43,855 nt of DNA from Clostridiales bacterium (GTDB lineage Bacteria > Bacillota > Sulfobacillia > Sulfobacillales > Sulfobacillaceae), in assembly GCA_027365485.1 (NCBI GenBank), contig DAHXNH010000286.1:1-43855 (forward strand). Direction: 5' to 3'. The notes beneath the pieces are model-generated. The model had not been told where the DNA came from. It made no database searches and saw only the letters and a program-made list of their open reading frames with translations. Positions within the stretch are counted from its first letter, which is position 1. Each line of letters starts with the position of its first letter. Below, piece by piece: positions 8,764 to 17,878 of this stretch. The position numbers were made by a program, and so were the translations under genes.

Positions 8764-10575
8764 GTGAGCAGACGTTGGTTTCGGGGAATACTCACCGTCG
8801 TTCTCGGAGTAATTTTTGTTTTATTTTTAGTCGAACTGATGAATAACCAAACCACTCCCGTGGTAACAGAGAACTATAGCACGATGTTAACTATGGTTCG
8901 CACCGGCCAGGTCCGTTCGGCGACGTTAGATCCGTCTACTCACGTCGTGCAGGCGGTGACTACCAACGGCAAGAAATTTCAGAGTGTCTATGCGGTAGGT
9001 GGAAGCGAAAGTTTGGGCAACACACTGACCGCCGATCATGTGGTGGTGACTTATGCCCCGCCCCAACAGACTTCGATTTGGCTCAGTTTACTGAGCTTCC
9101 TACCGTTCTTGCTTATTTTGGTGATGCTCTATCTCTTCTTTAGCCAGACCCAGGGTGGAGGCAACCGAGTGATGCAATTCGGTCGTTCCCGGGCCCGATT
9201 GAATATTGATGACCATCGTCGGGTAAGCTTTGCCGACGTGGCCGGGGTGGAAGAAGAAAAACAAGAGCTCTCGGAAGTGGTAGATTTTCTTCGCTATCCC
9301 AAGAAATATCTGGAACTCGGAGCGCGCATACCAAAAGGTGTTTTGCTGTCAGGCCCACCGGGAACCGGGAAAACGCTATTGGCACGAGCGGTTGCGGGGG
9401 AAGCTGGGGTGCCGTTTTTTTCGGAGAGCGGCTCAGATTTTGTCGAGATGTTTGTCGGTGTAGGCGCGTCGCGGGTTCGAGACCTGTTTGATCAGGCCAA
9501 GAAGAGCGCTCCCTGTATTGTGTTTATTGACGAGATTGATGCGGTCGGACGAATGCGCGGTGCTGGCTATGGTGGAGGTCATGACGAGCGCGAACAAACC
9601 TTGAACCAATTGCTGGTAGAGATGGATGGTTTCGGGATTAACGAAGGCATCATCATCATTGCCGCCACCAACCGGCCGGATGTCTTAGATGCCGCCCTGC
9701 TTCGACCCGGACGATTTGACCGTCAGATCGTGGTCCATGCGCCAGACGCCAAAGGGCGCAAGGCGATCGTCGAGGTGCATACGCGTGATAAGCCGCTCGA
9801 TGCCGACATTGATCTTGACGTGATCGCCAAACGTACGGCCGGATTTACCGGTGCTGATTTAGCCAACTTGGCCAACGAAGCGGCATTGTTAGCCGCCCGC
9901 AGCCATCATCGCAAGATCCAGATGGAGGATTTTGAAGAGGCAGCAGAACGAGTCATGGCGGGTCCGCAAAAGAAGACCCGAGTCGTTTCAGACCGGGAAC
10001 GGCGGACCGTGGCATTTCATGAGTCGGGACATACGCTGGTGGGGATGTTAGTCCCGCACGGCGACCCGGTGCATAAGGTGACCATTGTGCCGCGGGGCAT
10101 GGCTATGGGGTACACCTTGCCGTTGCCGGTGGAAGATCGGTATTTGGTGACTCGGTCGCAGTTGTTGGACAAAGTCGCGATGGCCTTGGGTGGTCGAGCG
10201 GCGGAAGATTTGGTTTTTGGCCAAATCTCCACCGGGGCCCAAGACGATCTTGAGAAGTCGACGAAGATGGTGCGTCAGATGATCACGGAATACGGCATGT
10301 CTGACGCGCTTGGGCCAATGACCTTCGGGCAGCGGAATGCTGCCGTATTCTTGGGCCGCGATCTTACACGCGAACGAGACTATGGGGAAGATGTGGCCTC
10401 GGCCATTGACCGCGAGGTCCGCGACATTGTGGTTGAGCAGTACGAGCGGGCGAAACACATCTTGTCCAGTCACCGGGCGATCTTAAACCGTATGGCAGTG
10501 TTGTTGCTGGAAAAAGAGACGCTGTTAGCTGAAGAGCTCCTGGCGATTGTGAAGCCACCGGGGATGTTGACTTAG
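8764..10575 (+). CDS. ftsH: ATP-dependent zinc metalloprotease FtsH
   Basis: A membrane-anchored AAA+ protease that degrades misfolded membrane proteins and regulatory substrates. There are two membrane helices: one at the N-terminus ([17 protein letters not shown]) and one before the AAA domain ([20 protein letters not shown]). The AAA module has Walker A GPPGTGKT, Walker [13 protein letters not shown] and the second region of homology [19 protein letters not shown]. The protease domain has the zinc site [10 protein letters not shown] (HExxH). The length of 603 residues is normal. GTG 8764 is chosen because AGGGGG lies about ten bases upstream; TTG 8743 would place that purine run inside the gene. 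A strong hairpin follows directly. Confidence 0.96.
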   Translation: MSRRWFRGILTVVLGVIFVLFLVELMNNQTTPVVTENYSTMLTMVRTGQVRSATLDPSTHVVQAVTTNGKKFQSVYAVGGSESLGNTLTADHVVVTYAPPQQTSIWLSLLSFLPFLLILVMLYLFFSQTQGGGNRVMQFGRSRARLNIDDHRRVSFADVAGVEEEKQELSEVVDFLRYPKKYLELGARIPKGVLLSGPPGTGKTLLARAVAGEAGVPFFSESGSDFVEMFVGVGASRVRDLFDQAKKSAPCIVFIDEIDAVGRMRGAGYGGGHDEREQTLNQLLVEMDGFGINEGIIIIAATNRPDVLDAALLRPGRFDRQIVVHAPDAKGRKAIVEVHTRDKPLDADIDLDVIAKRTAGFTGADLANLANEAALLAARSHHRKIQMEDFEEAAERVMAGPQKKTRVVSDRERRTVAFHESGHTLVGMLVPHGDPVHKVTIVPRGMAMGYTLPLPVEDRYLVTRSQLLDKVAMALGGRAAEDLVFGQISTGAQDDLEKSTKMVRQMITEYGMSDALGPMTFGQRNAAVFLGRDLTRERDYGEDVASAIDREVRDIVVEQYERAKHILSSHRAILNRMAVLLLEKETLLAEELLAIVKPPGMLT

Positions 10576-10589
10576 TATTCCTTAAACAG

Positions 10590-10625
10590 CCAAAACGGGC
10601 GGGGGGAAACCTTCGCCCGTTTTGG
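10590..10625 (+). terminator. Strong hairpin after ftsH
   Basis: CCAAAACGGGCG (10590-10601) and CGCCCGTTTTGG (10614-10625) form a perfect 12-bp stem with a 12-base loop. The stem's own T-rich right arm takes the place of a downstream T-run. It separates ftsH from the protease pair that follows. Confidence 0.75.
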
Positions 10626-10661
10626 GCAGGTTATAGCAAGCAACGATGAGGAGGCGGACGA

Positions 10662-11975
10662 TTGGACAAGACTGGGCAAGGGTTCGTAGGCCAGTTCCAC
10701 AACGGCGAAGGGTGGTACTGTTACCCGACGCAACAGTTTAAAACGATTTTGATTCAGGCCTTTTGGGTCAATCCGCTTAAGGCCGAAACCGCTAGTCGGG
10801 CAGCCATCATTCCCCATATCTTGCGGCGGGCGTGTCACCAGTGGCCCACAACGGTCGCGATGGAACGAAGATTGGAGGACTTATACGGTGCAAGTTTCCG
10901 TGCTGAGGTAGGCAAAGTCGGGGATCAGCAGATGCTCTCCTTTCAATTTGAGGCGGTGAACGGCAAGTTTTTGCCCGAACATCCGGATATGTTACAACAA
11001 GGCATCGATTTTCTGCGGGAAGTATTATATCGTCCCTTGATTGCCGATCAGAATTTCGATCGTGACATTTTTGATCAAGAAAAGGAAATCTTGGGTCGAC
11101 AGATTCAGGCTCTCATCAATGACAAAGGACAATATGCTTTAAACCGTTTGGTGGCGACGATGGCGCAAGGCCAGGGGTTTGGCATCAACCGCTTGGGGAC
11201 GCTCGAAGCGACCAGAAACCTGAGTCTAGATGGGTTGCACGAGTACTACGAAGAGATTCGAAACAGCCGACCGATGGTGTGGTTTGTAGTAGGCGACGTC
11301 GATCCCGAAGCAGTCAAACGGGTGTTTGATCATGACCCAGCCATGGGCAGGACTCGGGCGGCGCTGCCTTCGATTCCACGGTTTGTGGCCAAAAATCAAG
11401 GGAAGGTGGTCGTGGAAAGGCAGGCGGTGCAGCAAGGCAAAGTCAACCTTGGCTACTTCACCGGCATCACCGCCCAAGACCAAGACTACCCTGCGTTAGT
11501 CATGTACGCTGGCATTCTGGGCGGATTTCCGCATTCCAAGCTCTTTATCCATGTTCGTGAAGAGGCGTCATTGGCTTATTACTGTTATGCTCGATTGGAC
11601 GGAGCGTTGGGTCTGATGGTGATTGGCGCGGGAATCGAGTTCGACGATTACGATGCCGCGACAGCTATCATTCACCAACAAGTAGATTTAATGCGCCAAG
11701 GAGAAATTTCAGATGAGGAAATGGCGTTTACCTTGAGTGCTTTGAGCAATGAAATCATGGCTGAAAGCGATAGCCCCAGTCAGATCATCGGACGCCAACT
11801 CGAGCACTTATTAGTGGGCGGGGGACTGAGTGGACGGGATTTGATTGACGCGCTGGGCCGGGTCACGCGGGAAGACATTCAAAGGGTGGCGACGAAGGTA
11901 AGCCTCGACACTACCTATTTTCTGACCAGCGACCACAACGACTCCCAACCTGGCGAAGGAGGACATGCGAAATGA
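10662..11975 (+). CDS. ymfF: M16-family protease homologue, YmfF type (inactive subunit)
   Basis: This 437-residue protein has the two-lobed M16 (insulinase/processing peptidase) fold signature but no HxxEH zinc motif at the expected position. That fits the inactive partner of an M16 pair. Landmarks are MERRLEDLYGASF near the N-terminus, DQEKEILGRQI and HVREEASLAYYCYARLDG. In Bacillus the ymfF/ymfH pair is linked to EF-P 5-aminopentanol modification (annotated YfmF/YfmH by NCBI); that link is family knowledge. The start is TTG 10662, supported by a perfect AGGAGG at 10649-10654 with seven bases spacing. The stop overlaps the ATG of the active subunit (ATGA), so the two are translationally coupled. 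Confidence 0.85.
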   Translation: MDKTGQGFVGQFHNGEGWYCYPTQQFKTILIQAFWVNPLKAETASRAAIIPHILRRACHQWPTTVAMERRLEDLYGASFRAEVGKVGDQQMLSFQFEAVNGKFLPEHPDMLQQGIDFLREVLYRPLIADQNFDRDIFDQEKEILGRQIQALINDKGQYALNRLVATMAQGQGFGINRLGTLEATRNLSLDGLHEYYEEIRNSRPMVWFVVGDVDPEAVKRVFDHDPAMGRTRAALPSIPRFVAKNQGKVVVERQAVQQGKVNLGYFTGITAQDQDYPALVMYAGILGGFPHSKLFIHVREEASLAYYCYARLDGALGLMVIGAGIEFDDYDAATAIIHQQVDLMRQGEISDEEMAFTLSALSNEIMAESDSPSQIIGRQLEHLLVGGGLSGRDLIDALGRVTREDIQRVATKVSLDTTYFLTSDHNDSQPGEGGHAK

Positions 11976-13267
11976 CGGGTGAGATTTTGCGTCAAGAACG
12001 TCTTGATGAGCGTATCCATCAGCTAGTGCTGCCGTCGGGGCTGACGATTTCCGTATTGCCGCGCCCTGGGTTTACTAAAACCTATGCAACTTTCGCTGCC
12101 CATTACGGATCGATTGACAATGCATTTAAAGTCCCTGACGAGACTCGTCGGGTAGCAGTTCCCGATGGCATCGCCCATTTTTTGGAACATAAGATGTTTG
12201 AAAAAGCCGACGGTGGGGATGTCTTCGACGACTTTGGCCGTTACGGAGCCTCCTCTAATGCATACACCGACTACACATCGACGACCTTTTTGTTTTCCAC
12301 TACCGAGAATGTGGAGGAAAACCTCGAGATCCTGCTCGACTTCGTGCAACGTCCCTATTTTACTGAGGATAATGTGAACAAGGAAAAAGGGATCATCGAA
12401 CAAGAGATCCGCATGTATCTGGATATGCCTGGGGATCGTCTGCATTCCAACCTGATGCGTGCCCTATATCAAAAAAATCCGGTGCGGATTGATGTGGCCG
12501 GCTCCGTAGAGTCGATTCGCACGATTTCTCCCGAGGACTTATATTTGTGCCATCGGACCTTCTACCATCCGAGCAATATGCAAGTTTTTGTAACCGGCGG
12601 AGTAGAGGCTGAGCGAATCTTGGATCAGATCGTAGCGAATCAAGCCCAAAGGCCGCGCGCATTTCAGGCACCGATCGAACGAATCTATCCGGAAGAACCG
12701 ATCGGAATTGCTCAGGCTCGCATTGAGCAAGAGATGCCGGTAGCCGCTCCGCTGTTTATGATGGGGTATAAGGAGGAGAGGACTGGGTTCAGCGGTTCGG
12801 CTTTGCTTCGGCGTGAAATGGTGGCTAACCTGATGTGGAATGCCCTGGTCGGGCATAGCTCGGAGTTCTTTTCTCGTCTATACGAAAAGGGATTGATTAA
12901 TGATCGCTTTCAGGCCCATTACTCCTGTGGGCTAACCTTTGGGTTTTCCGCCATAGGCGGTGAGACGCCCGATCCAAAACGCCTCGAAGCGGAGTTGGTC
13001 GAGGGGCTGGATAAGATTCCTCTCACCGCCAGCGACTTAGAGCGCTTAAAGCGTCGGGAACTGGGAGAGTACGTAAGTCTTTTTCAGAACCTAGAAGAAC
13101 TAGCCTATGTTTACAATCAATTGACCTTCCGAGGGACCAACTTATTTGAAGTTCCTGAGGTCATTCAGTCGATTCGCCTAGAAGATATTGAAGGGTTTCG
13201 CAAAGATCACCTGAGGGCAGCGGCACGAGCCGTTTCTGTCATCTTTCCCAAAAAGGTAGGGACTTAG
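11972..13267 (+). CDS. ymfH: M16-family zinc protease, YmfH type (active subunit)
   Basis: The zinc motif of M16 proteases is present as AHFLEHKMF (HxxEH). The second Glu region follows at NVNKEKGIIEQEIRMY. GASSNAYTDYTSTTF and FYHPSNMQVFVTGG are further M16 landmarks. The protein has 431 residues, one full M16 unit, and should act with the catalytically inert YmfF encoded directly upstream. The ATG overlaps the ymfF stop, and GGAGG lies close upstream. The role in EF-P modification is inferred from the Bacillus pair. Downstream lies a large structured intergenic region and then a convergent uxuA gene. Confidence 0.9.
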   Translation: MTGEILRQERLDERIHQLVLPSGLTISVLPRPGFTKTYATFAAHYGSIDNAFKVPDETRRVAVPDGIAHFLEHKMFEKADGGDVFDDFGRYGASSNAYTDYTSTTFLFSTTENVEENLEILLDFVQRPYFTEDNVNKEKGIIEQEIRMYLDMPGDRLHSNLMRALYQKNPVRIDVAGSVESIRTISPEDLYLCHRTFYHPSNMQVFVTGGVEAERILDQIVANQAQRPRAFQAPIERIYPEEPIGIAQARIEQEMPVAAPLFMMGYKEERTGFSGSALLRREMVANLMWNALVGHSSEFFSRLYEKGLINDRFQAHYSCGLTFGFSAIGGETPDPKRLEAELVEGLDKIPLTASDLERLKRRELGEYVSLFQNLEELAYVYNQLTFRGTNLFEVPEVIQSIRLEDIEGFRKDHLRAAARAVSVIFPKKVGT

Positions 13268-13321
13268 GAAGCGGATTAGACGAAGTAAGATGGAGCAACG
13301 AGAGGGAAAAGCCCCCCGACG

Positions 13322-13500
13322 TCCGAGATTTGGGGTGAGACAGTCGTCTTGAACCAAGTCTCGGATTTGGTGGGACCAAAACCTTAGGGTTTCATCCCTA
13401 CCCGCCGTTTCCTCAGCAGGCGGTCTTGCGACTTCACTCGCGCGGCCAAACAGGCGACCAGGCTCGAGTGCCCGGTCGCCTGTTTGGCATATGGTCCCAC
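13322..13500. other. Multi-hairpin intergenic block
   Basis: Several inverted repeats are packed between the convergent ymfH and uxuA genes. TCCGAGATTTGG (13322-13333) pairs with CCAAGTCTCGGA (13354-13365), with one G-T pair. GTGGGACC (13370-13377) pairs with GGTCCCAC (13493-13500) and encloses four smaller stems: TAGGG/CCCTA (13385-13400), CCGCC/GGCGG (13402-13423), GCGA/TCGC (13428-13441) and a perfect 15-bp stem (13445-13459 with 13474-13488). Such a closed multi-branch layout is more than a simple terminator. It may be a structured RNA or a small mobile element; I recognise no known family. Confidence 0.6.
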
Positions 13501-13560
13501 TAGAGGACGAATTGGGGGGCCGTGGGCATAGAGGCGAAGCCAGTTGGTGCTTTGGCGGAT

Positions 13561-14550
13561 CTAGCGAAAACCCGGAGCCGGGTTTTGTGATTTTTGGGCG
13601 GCTTCCATTAAGCCTTTGATGTAGCCGATGGCAAATAGCTTGCCTAGGGTTTCATATCCGGGGTGACGATTGTCCTCGCCATAGAGGGTGGGGACATGAT
13701 CTGGACGCATTGGCCCCTCATAGCCGGCGGCAATGTAAGCCTTCATGGCGGCGAACATGTCTGTTTTCCCCTCATCATGAAAGGCTTCTTGAAACCGTTC
13801 GGCGGTACCCTGAATGTCTCGGAAGTGGACAAAGAAGATCTTGTGGGAATTCGAAAAACGCCGGATGGTGGCGGGGATGTCTTCGCCGGCCGTGGCCAGA
13901 GTACCCTGGCAGAGCGTGATGCCAGAAAATGGGCTGGGCACCAAATTGATGGCCCGTTCTAGCGCGTCTGCGCTTCGAAGGATGCGCGCCACTCCACGGA
14001 TGGGCGAGATGGGAGGATCATCGGGATGAAGCGCCAGTTTGACCTGAGCTTTTTCCGCGATGGGCACTATCCGCTGTAAAAAGTACTCGAGACTCTGCCA
14101 CAGGACTTCTTCCTCCACGATGCCCGCATCAGTCAGTGGGGCGTTGGCCATCAAAGTATGATCGTACGCGGTAACCAAGGCACCGCCACGGCTGGGCGTG
14201 GCGGTGTGAGTGCGCAGCCAATTAAATTCAGCCATGTCGTTGTAACACCACATCGGGATGTGTAGTGCTCCCATGTTTTCGATGAATTGGGCAATGACTG
14301 CGATTTCTTCGTCGCGCCCTTCTCGGCCAAGCTTAATCCGGTTTTGAGGAGGTGCCGACTCAATTCCGGCGAGTTCAAAGCCAAAACTTTCGAAGCGTGT
14401 CTTCATATGCAACAGATTAAGATAGTCCCAGGGCTTTGAACCGTTTTCGGCTGGGGGTAAGGACGCAATGGCGTGGGTGACTCCCACTTGTTTAGCTAAA
14501 TGCCAAAGCGCATTGGGCTCCGGAGGAAAGAATTCGGCTAATTGAATCAC
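13561..14550 (-). CDS. uxuA: Mannonate dehydratase, UxuA family
   Basis: UxuA-type enzymes dehydrate D-mannonate to 2-keto-3-deoxygluconate in hexuronate breakdown, in the cytoplasm. The sequence shows a TIM-barrel enzyme with MWCYNDMAEFNW, KLALHPDDPP, ITLCQGTLA, FFVHFRDIQG, FHDEGKTDM and MRPDHVPTL. The metal-binding Cys, His and Asp residues expected for the family fall in these blocks. GTG 14550 is chosen because AAAGGAG lies nine bases upstream; ATG codons at 14586 and 14583 lie upstream of that site. The length of 329 residues is slightly shorter than E. coli UxuA but normal for Gram-positive versions. No other hexuronate genes are next to it, so the physiological substrate is not settled by context. 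Confidence 0.85.
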   Translation of the reverse strand: MIQLAEFFPPEPNALWHLAKQVGVTHAIASLPPAENGSKPWDYLNLLHMKTRFESFGFELAGIESAPPQNRIKLGREGRDEEIAVIAQFIENMGALHIPMWCYNDMAEFNWLRTHTATPSRGGALVTAYDHTLMANAPLTDAGIVEEEVLWQSLEYFLQRIVPIAEKAQVKLALHPDDPPISPIRGVARILRSADALERAINLVPSPFSGITLCQGTLATAGEDIPATIRRFSNSHKIFFVHFRDIQGTAERFQEAFHDEGKTDMFAAMKAYIAAGYEGPMRPDHVPTLYGEDNRHPGYETLGKLFAIGYIKGLMEAAQKSQNPAPGFR

Positions 14551-14775
14551 GGGGATCGTCTCCTTTGATTGCATCTGTTGCATCATCGTTGGCTGGGACG
14601 CATTCGTTTCATGAGGTGAGGTTAGACGCCTTCAGAGATTTGGAGCCTGAACAGGGATCAGCGGATGCTCATCCCTATTTTAGCGCCTTTGGCCCTAAGC
14701 AAGATCTTCACTGAGGTAGGCCATCTCGCCTGGATGAGCCCCCCACGTCCACCCTAGCACGATTGATCCGACCTG

Positions 14776-14885
14776 CCTAGAGAGTTGGTGCATAAGTCCT
14801 AAAAGAACGGATCGAGAACCATGAAACCCGCGCGGTGGCGATGTTCGAAAGACAGTTTGTCGGGTTTCGCACCAGTCCCCTAGAG
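14776..14885 (-). repeat. Dispersed 110-bp element, copy B (reverse orientation)
   Basis: Read on the minus strand, this copy matches copy A almost base for base at both ends (CTCTAGGGGACTGGTGCGAA and TTTTAGGACTTATGCACCA). Internal arms GAAACCCG and CGGGTTTC are perfectly complementary. The outer ends pair as a terminal inverted repeat (CTCTAGG...CCTAGAG type). It lies between the divergent uxuA and aldo/keto reductase genes, ending about 28 bases before the reductase -10 box. Confidence 0.75.
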
Positions 14886-14891
14886 CTTGGC

Positions 14892-14919
14892 TTATGCATG
14901 GCTCAGCATAAGGTATAAT
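14892..14919 (+). promoter_or_regulatory. Probable promoter of the aldo/keto reductase gene
   Basis: A perfect TATAAT is present at 14914-14919. The -35 is weak: TTATGC at 14892-14897, spacing 16. The start codon is about 64 bases downstream. Confidence 0.5.
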
Positions 14920-14982
14920 GGTAACGAGAAATGTTTTAGTTCTCAGCAATATTTGGGATGTTCAACTAGGGAGGCAGAATTC

Positions 14983-15963
14983 GTGGAATATCGAGCATTA
15001 GGAAGGACCGGAGTTCAAGTCAGCCCTTTGTGTCTGGGAACGATGACATTTGGCTGGAAGACCGATCAGGCGGAAGCGACGCGGATGATCGATCGCTTCT
15101 TGGACGATGGAGGCAACTTTATTGACACGGCCAATGTTTACAGTCGTGGGGTCTCCGAAGAAATGACGGGGAAGTCCTTGGCGGGGGAAAAGCGTCATCG
15201 GGTGGTCTTAGCGACCAAGGCCCACGGCAAGATGGATGAAAACGATCCCAATGCCTGGGGCAACCATCGCAAAAATCTGATGGCGGCTTGCGACGCTTCG
15301 TTGAAGCGGTTGGGCACGGATTACATAGATCTCTATCAAATTCATCGGCCGCAAGCGTCGGTGCCGATTGACGAGACCTTACGGGCGCTGGACGACTTGA
15401 TTCGTCAAGGCAAGGTACGATACATCGGAACCAGCACCTATGCCGCTTGGCAGGTGATGGAGGCCCTGGCGGTGTCGAAAGAACTGGGCCTAAATCGATT
15501 TGTCAGCGAGCAACCCCCCTATCACCTGCTCGATCGCCGGGTCGAGCGCGAACTGATGCCGCTCTGTCGTACGTATGGGCTGGCGGTCTTGCCGTGGAGC
15601 CCTTTGGCAGGCGGCAAGTTGACGGGAAAATATGTGAGAGGCCAGAGCGCACCGGAAGGCTCGCGGGAGAACCCCGAGAACTTCTCGGAAGCGACGTGGG
15701 CGGTGCTGGAAGGCTTGGATAGGCATGCCAAGAGCAAAGGATGTTCCTCCACGGCGTTCGCGCTGGCGTGGTTGATGGCGCAACCGGGGGTGACGAGTCC
15801 CATCATTGGACCCAACAGTGTAAAGCAGTTGGAAGAGAACATGGCGGCGCTTTCCGTGAGCATCACCGAAGATGATCTCAAGGCGGTGGACAGTTGGATT
15901 GAACCGGGAACTCACACCGAGAACTATTATCGCGCGGATTTCGGACCGCATCCCTATCGCTGA
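14983..15963 (+). CDS. Aldo/keto reductase
   Basis: A cytoplasmic NADPH-dependent oxidoreductase of the AKR (alpha/beta barrel) family with 326 residues, the usual length. The catalytic tetrad is visible: Asp in NFIDTANVYSRG, Tyr in the same block, Lys in VVLATKAHG and His in DLYQIHRPQ. The C-terminal cofactor region has SPIIGPNSVKQLEENM. GTG 14983 is chosen because AGGGAGG (14968-14974) lies eight bases upstream and the product begins MEYRALGRTGVQVSPL, the family's standard N-terminus. The physiological substrate cannot be read from the sequence. A strong hairpin follows, so the gene is monocistronic. Confidence 0.92.
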   Translation: MEYRALGRTGVQVSPLCLGTMTFGWKTDQAEATRMIDRFLDDGGNFIDTANVYSRGVSEEMTGKSLAGEKRHRVVLATKAHGKMDENDPNAWGNHRKNLMAACDASLKRLGTDYIDLYQIHRPQASVPIDETLRALDDLIRQGKVRYIGTSTYAAWQVMEALAVSKELGLNRFVSEQPPYHLLDRRVERELMPLCRTYGLAVLPWSPLAGGKLTGKYVRGQSAPEGSRENPENFSEATWAVLEGLDRHAKSKGCSSTAFALAWLMAQPGVTSPIIGPNSVKQLEENMAALSVSITEDDLKAVDSWIEPGTHTENYYRADFGPHPYR

Positions 15964-15996
15964 CGGAACGGCTTGACCACCAATGATGTGGGGGCG

Positions 15997-16037
15997 AAAA
16001 AAGGGTAAGGAGTCGGTTCGTCTCCTTGCCCTTTTTT
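15997..16037. terminator. Strong bidirectional terminator
   Basis: The arm 15997-16012 (AAAAAAGGGTAAGGAG) pairs with 16022-16037 (CTCCTTGCCCTTTTTT) with one mismatched or wobble position. A runs on the left and T runs on the right give a Rho-independent terminator in both directions. It serves the convergent aldo/keto reductase and CLC genes. Confidence 0.88.
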
Positions 16038-16048
16038 TCGGAAAAATG

Positions 16049-17809
16049 TCACTTTGCCCGGCCTAGGCTCGGCAACAAAAATATCGGTTGTGTGGACTCT
16101 TCTAGCGACAGTTCATGCAAGAGAGCTGGTCGCAGGGCGTCACCGGTAAACCAGCCGACAGGAGCCAGGGAGGCATCGAGGACCACGAAGCCCGCCGCAT
16201 CAAGACGGATTAGCCGCTCGGCGGCTGATCTCACTCGTTCTAATTGATCGGCACTGGCCATCGGTTCCATCATTTGGCCGACGGTTGGCGATGGTGACAC
16301 ATCCCATGCCGCTAACAAGCGGGATCGGCGAATGACTCCACAAAGATGGCCTTCTTCATCCCACACCGGGTAGGCACGATGCGACGGGATTTCCCCCCGA
16401 AGGATTCGACCTTGGACATTGACGACAAGCGCGTCCCGCGTGAGGTGGACGGTGTTCTGCCAGGGCACCATCACGTCGCCAACGCTCGTGCCTTCGAGCG
16501 GATGGACAGCATATTCTCGGCTCACGTGAGCGCCGCGGCGGGCGACTTTTTCGGTCAAGATGGATCGTGGTAGGCAAAGCACCGTGACCGCCATGGCGGT
16601 CACGGCCGATAGCGAAACCGGTAGTAACAGGGACCAGGCGTGTGTAGTTTCCATCGCAAAGATGGCGGCGGTCAGAGGAATTTGCAGCGAACCGCTGAGC
16701 GTGGCCGTCATGCCGATGATGGCAAAAGGGCCGACCGGGTGGCCGGGCAGCACGGCGCCGACAAGCGTGCCGAAGGCGCCACCGATCATCAGTAATGGGG
16801 CTAGAACGCCTCCGGACGTGCCCGAGCTTAACGAGCACAGCCAGATGATAGCTTTGACCACCAGGAGGGTTAACGCGGCAGACCAGGCCAGTTGCCCGCT
16901 ATCTAACGCGCGAATGGTGGGATAGCCCACGCCTAAGGCCAATGGGTCTACCAGGCCACCTAAGCCTACCACCAGGCCGCCCACAGCGGGCCACCATACT
17001 TTGGGGAGGGGGAGCCTATGATATAGCGCTTCGCTGGCATAAAGGGCCTGGCTAAGGCTGGCCGCCAAGAGACCTGCAGCCAGCCCGACTGCGGCCGCCA
17101 TGGCCAAATCGAGTAGCGAGAAAAGAGGGGGCGACGGCGAGGCAAAGATGGGGTGAGATCCCAACAGCCAGCTGCGGATGACGTCGGAGACCGTACAGGC
17201 CAAAGCCACAGGAATGAGACTTCGTGGTCGCCATTCAAATAGGAGGACTTCGATGGCCAACAAGAGGGCGGCGACTGGTGCCGCAAAAACGGCCGCCATG
17301 CCTGATGCGGCCCCGGCCGCGAGGAGAGTCCGTCGCTCCATGGGGGATAGAGCGAAAAATTGAGCCAATAAGGAACCGACGGCTCCGCCGGTGGTAATGA
17401 TTGGGCCCTCCGCGCCAAACGGCCCTCCAGTGCCAATCGCAATCGCTGAAGCCAATGGCTTATAGAGAGCGACGGTGCCGTTCATTTTGCTGTCGGACTG
17501 CAATATGGCTAAGATCGCTTCGGGAATGCCATGACCGCGAACTTGGTTCGTCCCATATTTGGCGATCAGTCCGACCATGACCCCACCGATAATGGGGATG
17601 ATTACTGAGAGATCTCCCCGATGGTGCAGGTTGGGGGCCACCAAATTCCAACCCACATTGCCAAAATAGGCGAGATGGGTGAAGAGGCCAATCATACGCA
17701 GTAAGACAAACGCGAGGAGAGCGGCCAGAGCGCCAATGAGGCTGGCCAAAGCCGAAAGCAGGACCAGTTGGCGCCACTCGGTCGTGTAATCCCTTAAGTG
17801 CGGGTCCAC
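16049..17809 (-). CDS. CLC-type chloride channel or antiporter with CBS domains
   Basis: A multi-pass membrane protein of the CLC family. The anion-path motifs are present: RGHGIPEAI (GxGIP, with His where E. coli ClcA has Ser), GGPFGAEGPII (gating Glu in GxEGP) and SGTSGGVLAPLL. The region after about residue 430 is soluble and resembles a CBS-domain pair (SVGDVMVPW and VGQMMEPMASADQ blocks). Length 586. The start is GTG 17809, preceded by AGGGAGGG. It forms a unit with the MarR gene upstream, with a 69-base gap that holds an operator-like site and a possible second promoter. Chloride or proton-coupled transport is family knowledge; whether it is a channel or an antiporter cannot be decided here. 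In an acidophile an acid-resistance role would be plausible, but that is inference. Confidence 0.9.
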   Translation of the reverse strand: MDPHLRDYTTEWRQLVLLSALASLIGALAALLAFVLLRMIGLFTHLAYFGNVGWNLVAPNLHHRGDLSVIIPIIGGVMVGLIAKYGTNQVRGHGIPEAILAILQSDSKMNGTVALYKPLASAIAIGTGGPFGAEGPIITTGGAVGSLLAQFFALSPMERRTLLAAGAASGMAAVFAAPVAALLLAIEVLLFEWRPRSLIPVALACTVSDVIRSWLLGSHPIFASPSPPLFSLLDLAMAAAVGLAAGLLAASLSQALYASEALYHRLPLPKVWWPAVGGLVVGLGGLVDPLALGVGYPTIRALDSGQLAWSAALTLLVVKAIIWLCSLSSGTSGGVLAPLLMIGGAFGTLVGAVLPGHPVGPFAIIGMTATLSGSLQIPLTAAIFAMETTHAWSLLLPVSLSAVTAMAVTVLCLPRSILTEKVARRGAHVSREYAVHPLEGTSVGDVMVPWQNTVHLTRDALVVNVQGRILRGEIPSHRAYPVWDEEGHLCGVIRRSRLLAAWDVSPSPTVGQMMEPMASADQLERVRSAAERLIRLDAAGFVVLDASLAPVGWFTGDALRPALLHELSLEESTQPIFLLPSLGRAK

Positions 17810-17825
17810 AAAAACCCTCCCTAAT

Positions 17826-17855
17826 ATTACATCGTAGTACGATATATTAGTCCAA
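17826..17855 (-). promoter_or_regulatory. Operator-like site and weak promoter before the CLC gene
   Basis: ATCGTAGTACGATAT at 17831-17845 contains the near-palindrome ATCGTA-G-TACGAT. It matches the site before marR as ATCG-N5-CGATAT. On the minus strand it sits between TTGGAC (17850-17855) and TGTAAT (17826-17831), spacing 18. The CLC gene may therefore have its own MarR-controlled promoter. Confidence 0.55.
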
Positions 17856-17878
17856 GAAAACGAAACCTCGTTGCTGGC

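Noticed and set aside
16356-16838. Long frames within the CLC gene in other phases
   Set aside because: They are shadows of the GC-rich CLC gene, which has clear family motifs.
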